Assembly: GCA_018714545.1 (NCBI GenBank)
Contig: DVNG01000068.1
Location: 1 to 13,168 of the forward strand
Length of the DNA: 13,168 bases
Direction: 5' to 3'
Source: Limousia pullorum
GTDB taxonomy: Bacteria > Bacillota > Clostridia > Oscillospirales > Acutalibacteraceae
Shown here: positions 1 to 6,984 of the stretch, one piece after another
Position numbering within the stretch: the first letter of the stretch is position 1
How the letters are laid out: the number at the start of each line of letters is the position of its first letter
Made by a program: the position numbers and the translations under genes
The notes under the pieces: generated by a model
What the model was told of the DNA's origin: nothing
Seen by the model: the letters and a program-made list of their open reading frames with translations, nothing else
Database searches by the model: none

Positions 1-608
1 CCGTCTTGTGTCAAAGCTGTTCCGGCTGGCGCATTATCAGCATAATTGTTTGCTGTGCCGCTGATATTTTCAACATTTTTAATATTCTCTACATATCTGT
101 TTTCAATATTTCTTGTGCTATACAGGTCGCCGCCGGCGGTTGCTCCGGCAGTCACTCCCGGTATTTCCACATGTATATCCTGATGCATTTGAGGGTTAAT
201 TTCAGGGCGTATATCCGAATTAACATTCTGATTTACATTATTGTTTATTACATTTGAAACGGAGTTTTTATTCTCCCTTGGCTTAAGCTTAAAGTCAAAG
301 TTCTCGTCGGAGTCCTCAGCCAAAGCCAAAGCCAGCGCCATGCAGTGTCTGCACGGGCCTTTTATTGTCTCTATTTCATAGCAGTTACAGTCGTATCCCT
401 CAATAATATTTCTGTAATTGGGGTTTAAGGTAAGCTTTGATGTATGGTAAAATCCGAAATTTCCCTTTACAAGACCTGTTACCTTTACGCCGTATTCGCC
501 CATATCATTTATCTGAACCTTGATTATGTTGTCCTGTTTACACAGCTTCAAACTGTTATCAAAGGTGTCTATAGAACAAATTGCTTTTATATTTTCTTTT
601 TTAAGCAT
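1..608 (-). CDS. SWIM zinc-finger protein, partial (C-terminus beyond the left edge)
   Basis: An open frame of 202 codons starts at ATG 608-606 and is still open at base 1, so the end is missing. An AAAGGA site lies 7 bases before the ATG, and the gene starts 29 bp after the degenerate AAA gene, so it is the next gene of the same operon. Residues 74-88 carry CxC-x9-CxH (Cys74, Cys76, Cys86, His88) followed by an alanine/leucine-rich helix. That is the SWIM zinc-finger signature, a family that binds DNA or protein. Residues 1-70 look beta-rich, as is usual before a SWIM finger. From about 105 onward the chain becomes Asn-rich low complexity, with repeated Asn/Val motifs at 118-130 and 165-183, probably a flexible linker to an unseen C-terminal domain. 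The finger is clear; the overall role is unknown. Confidence 0.88.
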   Translation of the reverse strand, partial: MLKKENIKAICSIDTFDNSLKLCKQDNIIKVQINDMGEYGVKVTGLVKGNFGFYHTSKLTLNPNYRNIIEGYDCNCYEIETIKGPCRHCMALALALAEDSDENFDFKLKPRENKNSVSNVINNNVNQNVNSDIRPEINPQMHQDIHVEIPGVTAGATAGGDLYSTRNIENRYVENIKNVENISGTANNYADNAPAGTALTQD

Positions 609-637
609 TTTTCAATCCTTTCCCGGATTTTCCGTAA

Positions 638-1648
638 TTAAATTTCAAACAGCTGGTCAGGAGTCATTTCTTCGGGATGCTTATGGAATTCCGCCTCTTT
701 AATAATCTGCGCCTGAATGGATTCCTGAGGGTCGGAGTCATTGCTGTTTTTTGCTTTAGATGTTTCAGTGCTGGCGTTTACTGCCTGAATCTGACCAGCT
801 ACTCCGGCGATAACGGGAACAGCCTTTTGAGAAATAACACTGTTAATAATCTGCTGTCCTTCATCGTTGGTTAGAACTGCTTTTCCTGTACTTACAGCCT
901 CACCCAGCAGCTTTAGATTTCCGTTGTAGCTTCTGAACATCTTAAAGTATTTCCATGTCAAAACCTCTCTCATTGAATCCAGCATATCGTTAAGCTGTTT
1001 CCATGACAAGCCCTCTGTTTTTTCCGCAAGCTCCATATGGGTCATTTCCTCTATGGCGACAAAAGGAGTTTCCATATTCTTTTTTATCCAGTCTTCCCTT
1101 TGCTTCTTTGTCGGGGGAACACAACGGCAGATTTTAAAATCATGTGTAAGCTCCCTGCACAGATACTCGCTTTCCGTGGTCACCACTATCACAAAAACTG
1201 TGGTTTCCAGCTCTCTTAATTTTTCAGCAAGGACGTACTGAACCTGCTTTCCGAACTTGCTTTCCTCGGGACTGTCTATAAAAAGGCAGAAATACTCGTA
1301 TTCTTTCGCCGCTTCTGCGGCATATTCGGCAATTCGGCAGGATTCCTCTGCTGTTTCACAGTCGAAGTCCCATCCGGTTATCCTTAGATAGTGATGATAC
1401 TCCTTTGCTTCGGGATTGCATTTAGAACCTGCAAGAGCTTCCGCCGCAGTGTGTCTTCCGTTTCCCGGCTCTCCCAAAAACACAGCGCCGTCCGGCGGTT
1501 CAACGCCGAAATCGCTTAGAAGCTTTTTGGGAGATTTAAGCATTGTGGCTCTGAACATATGTGACCAAAGAGAAAAGGCGTCCAAGTCCTTGAGCTTAAT
1601 CTGAGGCACCTGTTTATCCACTCTGTTTTTAATCTTTTCAAGATCCAA
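638..1648 (-). CDS. Degenerate AAA-type protein, probable pseudo-ATPase
   Basis: A 336-residue protein with the layout of one AAA module and eroded catalytic motifs. The Walker A position (59-67) reads GEPGNGRHT, so the invariant Lys is Arg and the next Ser/Thr is His. The Walker B strand at 120-126 keeps the Asp (FIDS) but lacks the following Glu. The sensor-1 strand at 151-160 ends in TTES with no Asn. The arginine-finger segment near 166-172 has no conserved Arg. A sensor-2-like helix (GLSWKQLNDML) lies near 213-223. The C-terminal 80 residues are Ala/Ser/Gln-rich and probably flexible. The start is TTG at 1648, supported by GAGGTGA six bases upstream and an in-frame stop just before it. 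It lies 11 bp after the active AAA gene, so a mixed or regulatory ring is the natural inference. Nucleotide binding might survive, but normal hydrolysis is unlikely. Confidence 0.85.
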   Translation of the reverse strand: MDLEKIKNRVDKQVPQIKLKDLDAFSLWSHMFRATMLKSPKKLLSDFGVEPPDGAVFLGEPGNGRHTAAEALAGSKCNPEAKEYHHYLRITGWDFDCETAEESCRIAEYAAEAAKEYEYFCLFIDSPEESKFGKQVQYVLAEKLRELETTVFVIVVTTESEYLCRELTHDFKICRCVPPTKKQREDWIKKNMETPFVAIEEMTHMELAEKTEGLSWKQLNDMLDSMREVLTWKYFKMFRSYNGNLKLLGEAVSTGKAVLTNDEGQQIINSVISQKAVPVIAGVAGQIQAVNASTETSKAKNSNDSDPQESIQAQIIKEAEFHKHPEEMTPDQLFEI

Positions 1649-1659
1649 GGTTATTCACC

Positions 1660-2931
1660 TCATTCTTCACTGCGTCTTTCTCTGTCCTTGTCCCACTCGT
1701 CCAGGGTTCTGATTATATCGTCCTTTCTTGACGGTACATATAAATTTAAAGCCTTTTCAAAAATCTCTTTGCTCAGTGTGTAGCTTCCGGATTTAAGAGC
1801 TTCAACGCTTTCATGCTCGTCCGGATATATGCTCTGCACATCCTTTTTAACAAGGTCTCTGATCTGTATGCAAAGTCTTTTTATATCTCTCTGATTATAG
1901 TTATAGGTTTCTTCCGCCATGTTCTCGTAGGTAAATCCAGGCTCGTTTTGCATAATCTGGTTAAAGAACATTTCAAATGTCTTTGCTCTAACCTTTACAT
2001 CCGGAAGAGGAAGCTTTATAAGCTCAACACGGTCAAGCATAGCGTTGTCCACAAGGTTCGGATAGTTTGTAGCTCCTATAAATATTACAGGCTTCTTTGA
2101 GTCGCCCAAAGAGTTATAACCTGTCAAAAACGCAGTGGTTGTGGACATTGCGTGAGATGGGATATTGGGCATGGAACGGTTTCTGCACACACTGTCTATC
2201 TCATCTATAAAAAGAATACATGGAGCTTTTGCCTTTGCCTCTGCAAATGCTCTTTCAACGTATTTTTCAGACTCTCCAACAAGAGAATTGTGGATATCTC
2301 CGCCGGACAGTGACATATAGTTGTAGCCCTCTTTCATAAGCTCGCAGATAAAGGCTCTTGAAATAAAGGTTTTACCGCATCCGGGAGGGCCGTAAAAGAA
2401 GAAAGAACTTACCATATCTATACCAAGGTACTGATTGAGCTCTGTTGAAGCCACGTTGCGTATACAGCCACGAAGCTTTTCAATAAGCTCTTCCATTCCT
2501 GCAACCTCTTCAAAGCCTTTCTGAGGCGGGTCTGCTGACCATTTGTCAATAACCTCCTGAGGAATTTCATAGCCGCCTCTTTTTTGTGGCTTCTGTGCTT
2601 TTGCACCGGTGCCCTCTACCTGCTTGCCCTGAGGTGCCGCAGCGGATGAACCGCCGTTTTCGTTCATCTGTCTTGCACGTCTGAGGGCATATTCGGAAAT
2701 CTCGTTAAATCTTCTGGAAACCTCCTGCTGACGCTCTATCCAGTATTCGTATTCCTTGCCAACGCTGAGGTTTGCAAGGTTTTCAGTAAGCTCTGCCGCA
2801 CGCTTGTAGCACTCTGCTTCTCTTCTTATGGATGCATTGTCACCTTTTTCGTGCAGCATATTTGCCTGAACTATCAGTGACCTGTACTCGTTGGCCATGC
2901 GGCTCATATCTGACATATAGCTAACGCCCAT
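1660..2931 (-). CDS. Vps4/katanin-like AAA ATPase with MIT-like N-terminal helical region
   Basis: A 423-residue AAA ATPase, the probable motor of the locus. Walker A is GPPGCGKT (181-188), followed by the pore-loop region ending in GESEK (219-223), Walker B ILFIDEID (239-246), sensor 1 GATN (286-289), an arginine-finger segment ending in PLPD (308-311) with one clear Arg at 301, and a sensor-2-like QRDIKRL. The C-terminus (VPSRKDDI...LDEW, about 399-413) matches the PSvs.eDl..yeeW pattern of Vps4/katanin/spastin. Residues 11-88 form about three helices with an EA..YkrA core resembling MIT domains, then a Gly/Ala/Gln-rich linker (91-118), the Vps4 layout. The ATG has AAAGGAG in good register, overlapping the stop of the preceding gene, which suggests translational coupling. 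The AAA assignment is firm. The MIT call is from remembered sequence patterns. Confidence 0.93.
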   Translation of the reverse strand: MGVSYMSDMSRMANEYRSLIVQANMLHEKGDNASIRREAECYKRAAELTENLANLSVGKEYEYWIERQQEVSRRFNEISEYALRRARQMNENGGSSAAAPQGKQVEGTGAKAQKPQKRGGYEIPQEVIDKWSADPPQKGFEEVAGMEELIEKLRGCIRNVASTELNQYLGIDMVSSFFFYGPPGCGKTFISRAFICELMKEGYNYMSLSGGDIHNSLVGESEKYVERAFAEAKAKAPCILFIDEIDSVCRNRSMPNIPSHAMSTTTAFLTGYNSLGDSKKPVIFIGATNYPNLVDNAMLDRVELIKLPLPDVKVRAKTFEMFFNQIMQNEPGFTYENMAEETYNYNQRDIKRLCIQIRDLVKKDVQSIYPDEHESVEALKSGSYTLSKEIFEKALNLYVPSRKDDIIRTLDEWDKDRERRSEE

Positions 2932-2946
2932 TATGTTTTCACTCCT

Positions 2947-3669
2947 TTAAAACGGATTGCTGTACTTGTTTTTCATTGCTTCATCCAAATCTGAGGAATC
3001 ATCATCGGCGAAAGCCTGATTTATCATATCCATTTTCATATCGTAATCGTTTTTAATTTTGCTTTCCTTTTTCTTTCCAACGGATCTTTTAAGACACTCG
3101 TCAAAGCTTACGCCGTCAATAAGTGCGCTGATAAATTCGTCGTCTATACGGTCACGTATATCACTTGGAACTGCAAGCTTTTCATTGAGTTCCTTGTCAG
3201 CCTCGTTTTCCTCCAAAGGATAAGGATACCATTTGTTAAGAATTTTTCTTGTGGAATAGCTTATAGCGTTGGTGGAATCGTCAAGACGCTGAATCTGTCT
3301 TAAGGCCATTCCCATCTGGTTAATTGTGCTGTTAAGCTCTCCGTCTGTGTTTATACGCTCAAGCTTGATAATAGCCTGTTTTGAGATAAGCATACCGATA
3401 GCGGCTTCTCTGACTCTGTCTCTGTGGTCGTTGTCAAAAAGACCTGAGCTTTCAAGATCTGCTGTGCGGGCATTTTCGATTATTATTGTATTCTGGAAAA
3501 AGTTATAGCACTCCTCCAAAACTGCACGGCAGTCCATAATTTTTTCCTGACGGGCTATTCTGGGCTTGCTTCTTTTCTCAAGCTTTTTATGCTCTTCCTT
3601 TATTTCTCTTGCAATCTTCTGTTCTACTGTTTCCTCTTTTTTAAACATTTTTTTAATATTTTCAAGCAT
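2947..3669 (-). CDS. Small charged helical protein upstream of the AAA gene (candidate AAA substrate)
   Basis: About 240 residues, with no recognised family signature. The first 45 residues are very basic and helical (MLENIKKMFKKEE onward). The middle (about 47-150) is helical, and the C-terminus is acidic (ADDDSSDLDEAMK) and ends in NPF. A short amphipathic start, a basic first helix, a helical core and an acidic tail is the layout of ESCRT-III subunits, and the next gene downstream is a Vps4-like ATPase only 15 bp away. That makes it a candidate filament protein or AAA adaptor by context, not by proven homology. I chose ATG 3669-3667 because GGTGA lies five bases upstream. An in-frame GTG at 3678 would add three residues and has a weaker site. 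Other possibilities are an adaptor, or a unit of the neighbouring coiled-coil assembly. Confidence 0.8.
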   Translation of the reverse strand: MLENIKKMFKKEETVEQKIAREIKEEHKKLEKRSKPRIARQEKIMDCRAVLEECYNFFQNTIIIENARTADLESSGLFDNDHRDRVREAAIGMLISKQAIIKLERINTDGELNSTINQMGMALRQIQRLDDSTNAISYSTRKILNKWYPYPLEENEADKELNEKLAVPSDIRDRIDDEFISALIDGVSFDECLKRSVGKKKESKIKNDYDMKMDMINQAFADDDSSDLDEAMKNKYSNPF

Positions 3670-3709
3670 GTTATTCACCTGTCCCTTTATGGCGTCAATT
3701 TAAAATAAA

Positions 3710-4969
3710 TTATTCCGGCTCGTACTCGTACTCTATGTTTTCGTTGTACTCCTCTTCATCTTCGTAATCTGTTTCGTAATCATCTTCCTGCAATGTATTT
3801 TCCTGATAGAGTTTCTCATTCTCCAGATGAAGATTATTTATCTCCTCTTTCAAGCCTGCCAATTCCTTCTGCTTCTCGGCATTTCTCTGAAGCTTTGCTT
3901 TTATCAGCTGAGCGTTTCTTATGGACCTGTCTAATCTTTCTCTTTCCTCATTCTCGATTTTCTGCATTGTAGCAATAACCTTTGCAGCCTCATCCTGGAA
4001 TACCTTGTGGTTGGAAATCTGAGTCAGCTTTGAAAGATACTGGTCGTAAGTTCTTCTGGAAATCTCAATATCATCCAATGTCTTCTGCAGGTTTTTCAGA
4101 TACATGTTGTTTGCACGTTCAATTCTTGCATTGAGCATTGGGTCGTTAACTGTAGGAAGTTCAACAAGATGATTTCTTATAGTTTCAATTTTTCTGTCGC
4201 AGTCATTTAAAACGCTGGTTTTTGTCATAATCTCCAGGTAAATTTCCTGCATACTTCCGAAAAGCTTGTGATACTCCTCATACTTTTGTCTGAGGTCCCT
4301 TGCTTCCTTTGAAAGAGAACCGGGCTTATGAGCGTTCTGTCTGATTTCCTCTTCAAGCTGTGCTCCCTCAATGGTGTTTCTGAAATCGTTAAGCTCTTCT
4401 TTAAGCTTCTGAACCTGATTATTTTTATTCTGATATCTCTCCTGCTGTTTTTTCAAAGCAATTTCAGCAGTGTCGTAATCCTGGCTTGCCTTTACGATGT
4501 TTTCCATCTCAATGGCGAAGTTAAGTCTTTTTTCGTACAAAGCGTCCGCATTTGGCACGTCTATTCCGCTTATTTCCTGTCTGAGGTTTGACAATCCCTG
4601 ATTCAAAGCTGTTGCCGCCCATCTTGCGGTTGTAACCCAGCCCTCTCTTATTGCCTTACTGAAAGCGTCTATGGCAAACTCAATTTTTTCATCAAGGCTG
4701 CTGATATCCCTTGTAAATACAGTAGGCTCGCTGAGCTCCTTTATTGCCCAGTTTATTACTTTCTGGAACTCCTCCTCGGCTATAACCTCCTGGGGAATCT
4801 GATTTTTCTTATCATACAGGTTAATACATTTAAGCTTTGAAATCATATTCGCCGCACTTTTTCTGTTGTTAGCAACAACAACCTGTTCTTTTCTCATTTC
4901 TGATTGTGGGCTTTCAGATTTTCCGCCAAATATTTTATTTGTAAATTTTTGAAAACCTTTAGTTGCCAT
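3710..4969 (-). CDS. Helical coiled-coil protein with acidic Tyr-rich tail
   Basis: A 419-residue protein of unrecognised family. Residues 1-16 could form a short amphipathic basic helix (GFQKFTNKIFGG). Residues 60-160 look like a compact helical domain, and 160-390 are almost entirely heptad-like helix rich in Glu, Lys, Gln and Leu. The last 25 residues (395-419) alternate Asp/Glu with Tyr, and a similar tail ends the 588-residue protein of this operon. There is no signal peptide or membrane segment, so it is probably cytoplasmic or peripheral at the membrane. The ATG has AGAGGAAG about eight bases upstream. The gene follows the operon's largest internal gap apart from the promoter gap (58 bp). 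PspA/Vipp1 or ESCRT-III-like membrane coating is a possible role given the AAA gene two genes downstream. A structural coiled-coil partner is equally possible. Confidence 0.85.
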   Translation of the reverse strand: MATKGFQKFTNKIFGGKSESPQSEMRKEQVVVANNRKSAANMISKLKCINLYDKKNQIPQEVIAEEEFQKVINWAIKELSEPTVFTRDISSLDEKIEFAIDAFSKAIREGWVTTARWAATALNQGLSNLRQEISGIDVPNADALYEKRLNFAIEMENIVKASQDYDTAEIALKKQQERYQNKNNQVQKLKEELNDFRNTIEGAQLEEEIRQNAHKPGSLSKEARDLRQKYEEYHKLFGSMQEIYLEIMTKTSVLNDCDRKIETIRNHLVELPTVNDPMLNARIERANNMYLKNLQKTLDDIEISRRTYDQYLSKLTQISNHKVFQDEAAKVIATMQKIENEERERLDRSIRNAQLIKAKLQRNAEKQKELAGLKEEINNLHLENEKLYQENTLQEDDYETDYEDEEEYNENIEYEYEPE

Positions 4970-5027
4970 ACTAAAACTTCCTCTCTGGTTAATAAAAATT
5001 TATTTTATATTAAACCCCCCGCAGGGA
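4970..5027 (-). other. Intra-operon gap with small G-rich hairpin
   Basis: This 58-bp spacer separates the two coiled-coil genes. On the minus strand, the stop codon of the upstream gene begins a possible hairpin in which TAAAC pairs with GTTTA and CCC pairs with GGG around a TGC loop. An A/T-rich stretch with a run of five T follows. It could be a weak attenuator or an RNA-processing site that sets different levels for the downstream genes. The stem is short and has an internal bulge, so this is tentative. Confidence 0.25.
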
Positions 5028-6953
5028 TTAGTTTAATTTTGACTGCCAAAGCCCTGCATATTTTGCCATAAGCTTTTGCAGTTCTGAAATACACATCTGG
5101 GCATTTTTTACCCTGTCGTTTACATATGAGTCCACGGAAAAAGCCATGGCTCCCTCTGCGTTTGAAAAGCTCTGTTCCATGCTTCTTCGTATCTGACTCA
5201 TTATCTGAATTTGATTTCTGCATCTTTCCAGACTTTGTTTGTTTTCCTCTGAAAGCAAAGCGTCCAGCTCTCTTTTAAGGGTTTCAAAATTAAGATTGAG
5301 GGTTTTATTTTCCTCTTTCTTTCTCTCCCTCTCCGAAACAGCCGCAGAAATAGAAGATTTCATAGTTTCTATTTTCTTTTCGTATTCGGCTATCTCCTCT
5401 CTTATTTTCTGAGTTTCCTTCTCGTTTTCTTTCAGATTTTCAATGGTTTCATGAAGTCTGTTTTTCTCGTCGTTAAGCTCCTTTTCAATCTGTTCCTTGT
5501 TCATTCCGCTTAACTGTTTCTTTCGCTCGTCTATAAGCTCGATAACCTTTTTCAGCTCGTTGTTCATTCCCATAAGCTGGGCTTCAAGCTTGTCAAGCTC
5601 TGTTTTCTTTTCCGTATGCTCCTCTGTCTTGCTTTCGATAAGTCTTTTGCTTACCTCCAGGTTCTGCTCAATAGCGTTGCACTCGGTTGTTATGTAGGAT
5701 TTTTCCTCCTTGCTTTTTTCAAGCTTTTCCTGCAATGAGGTTTTTGTATCCCTTGCCTTTTGAAGATTTTCCTCTTCCTTTTCCAAGGCTTCCTCAAGAA
5801 GCTTGTTTTCGTTTTTCACTTCCTCAAGCTCAAACTTCACATTTCCTATTTTTGTGTTTATTATACCGGATAATGGTTTTTCCTGTTCAAGCTGCTTTTT
5901 AAGTTCTTTTAATTCTTCCTCAAGACTTTCTCCGCTTGTTTTAAGGGATAAAAGCTTTTCTTTTAATTCTTCTTTTTCCCTTATTTTTGTTTCAACAGCA
6001 CTTGACGCCTCTTTTACCTGATTTTCCTTTTCTGCGTTTTGGACTTTTATATCCTCAACAAATTTTTTAAGGTTTTCAAGATTTTCACTGTTGCTATGAA
6101 GGCTTTCCTCAAGAGCTTTCTTTTCCTCTTTTGTTTTCTCAAGCTGGAGCTTTATCTGCTCTATTTTTGTATTTGTTTCTCCCAGCAGAGGTTTTTCATC
6201 CTCAAGCTGTTTTTCAAGGGCTTTTAATTCTTCTTCAAGATTTCCGCCGCTTGTTTCAAGGGATGAAAGCTTGTTTTCAAGTTCTTCTTTTTCTTTGGTT
6301 TTTTCTTTAAGAACTTCCTCTGTGTTTTTTATTTTAATTTCCGTTTCAGAATTTTGAGCTTTGATTTCCTCAATATTCTTACTGAGATTTTCGAGGTTTT
6401 CTTTTTGACTGCGCAAATCCTCTTCCAGCAGAGTTTTTTCATCCTCCAAGGATTTAAGCTGGTTTTTGACTTCCTCTAAATCGCCCTGCTTCAAGCTTTG
6501 GATTTTTTTCTTTGTTTCCTCAATCTGCTGTTGATAAAGACTTTTTTCCTTTTGCAGCTCCTGCTGTTTTTGAAGTTCCTTTTCTTCATTTTCCCGGGCT
6601 GTTTTAAGCTTTTCCTTTATCTCCTTTAGCTGTCGGTTTTTCTCTTTCAATTCACCGCATCGTTTTTCGGCGGCTTCCAAATCATTCCAAAGCTCTTCAT
6701 CGCCTCCGCCCATTTCCGCTTCGGCAATTTTTTCGCTGTTCCCTTGGTAGATGTAGTTCACTGTGTAGCATATGGTATATAGCCTGTCAATAAGCAAATC
6801 CAAATCGCCCACCTGGCAGTTTTCCACCAAAGCGCCGGTATCAAACCTTATATCGTCGCATAGCATGGTCATCATACCCAGTGCATCTTCAAGGGAAATT
6901 TCTTTTTTGTCCGAAAAATCCTTTAGTCTTCTGGTCAAGTTTGAGAATTTCAC
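5028..6953 (-). CDS. Long coiled-coil protein with internal 105-residue tandem duplication
   Basis: A 641-residue protein of unrecognised family. Residues 1-90 form a small globular helical region (LEDALGMMTMLCDDIRFD, then DLDLLIDRLYTICYTVNYIY). From 90 to about 575 the chain is one continuous, extremely Glu/Lys/Leu-rich heptad region. The last 65 residues are less charged and probably helical. Residues about 160-264 and 265-369 are tandem copies in exact 105-residue register, with a partial third copy to about 390. There are no ATPase heads, so it is not an SMC/Rad50 protein. The likely role is a rod, spacer or scaffold for the neighbouring ATPases. The start is GTG 6953-6951, with GGGGTGA four bases upstream; an in-frame ATG further up is blocked by a stop. 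It lies 31 bp after the preceding gene. Confidence 0.88.
   Translation of the reverse strand: MKFSNLTRRLKDFSDKKEISLEDALGMMTMLCDDIRFDTGALVENCQVGDLDLLIDRLYTICYTVNYIYQGNSEKIAEAEMGGGDEELWNDLEAAEKRCGELKEKNRQLKEIKEKLKTARENEEKELQKQQELQKEKSLYQQQIEETKKKIQSLKQGDLEEVKNQLKSLEDEKTLLEEDLRSQKENLENLSKNIEEIKAQNSETEIKIKNTEEVLKEKTKEKEELENKLSSLETSGGNLEEELKALEKQLEDEKPLLGETNTKIEQIKLQLEKTKEEKKALEESLHSNSENLENLKKFVEDIKVQNAEKENQVKEASSAVETKIREKEELKEKLLSLKTSGESLEEELKELKKQLEQEKPLSGIINTKIGNVKFELEEVKNENKLLEEALEKEEENLQKARDTKTSLQEKLEKSKEEKSYITTECNAIEQNLEVSKRLIESKTEEHTEKKTELDKLEAQLMGMNNELKKVIELIDERKKQLSGMNKEQIEKELNDEKNRLHETIENLKENEKETQKIREEIAEYEKKIETMKSSISAAVSERERKKEENKTLNLNFETLKRELDALLSEENKQSLERCRNQIQIMSQIRRSMEQSFSNAEGAMAFSVDSYVNDRVKNAQMCISELQKLMAKYAGLWQSKLN
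5784..6476 (-). repeat. Tandem 315-bp intragenic repeat (two full copies plus partial third)
   Basis: Unit 1 spans about 6476-6162, unit 2 about 6161-5847 and the partial unit 3 about 5846-5784. Anchors at exactly 105-residue spacing include LEEDL/LEESL/LEEAL (176, 281, 386), ENLENL (185, 290), SLETSG/SLKTSG and EKPL (253, 358). No indel separates the copies. The DNA is also visibly similar in the LxTSGxxLEEELK section, which points to a real duplication event and not just coiled-coil composition. Confidence 0.85.
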
Positions 6954-6984
6954 AATCTCACCCCGTTTTCTTATTCATCACTTT

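Noticed and set aside
5028..6953. SMC/Rad50-type protein
   Set aside because: No Walker A, signature or Walker B motif at either end; only the coiled-coil rod resembles SMC.
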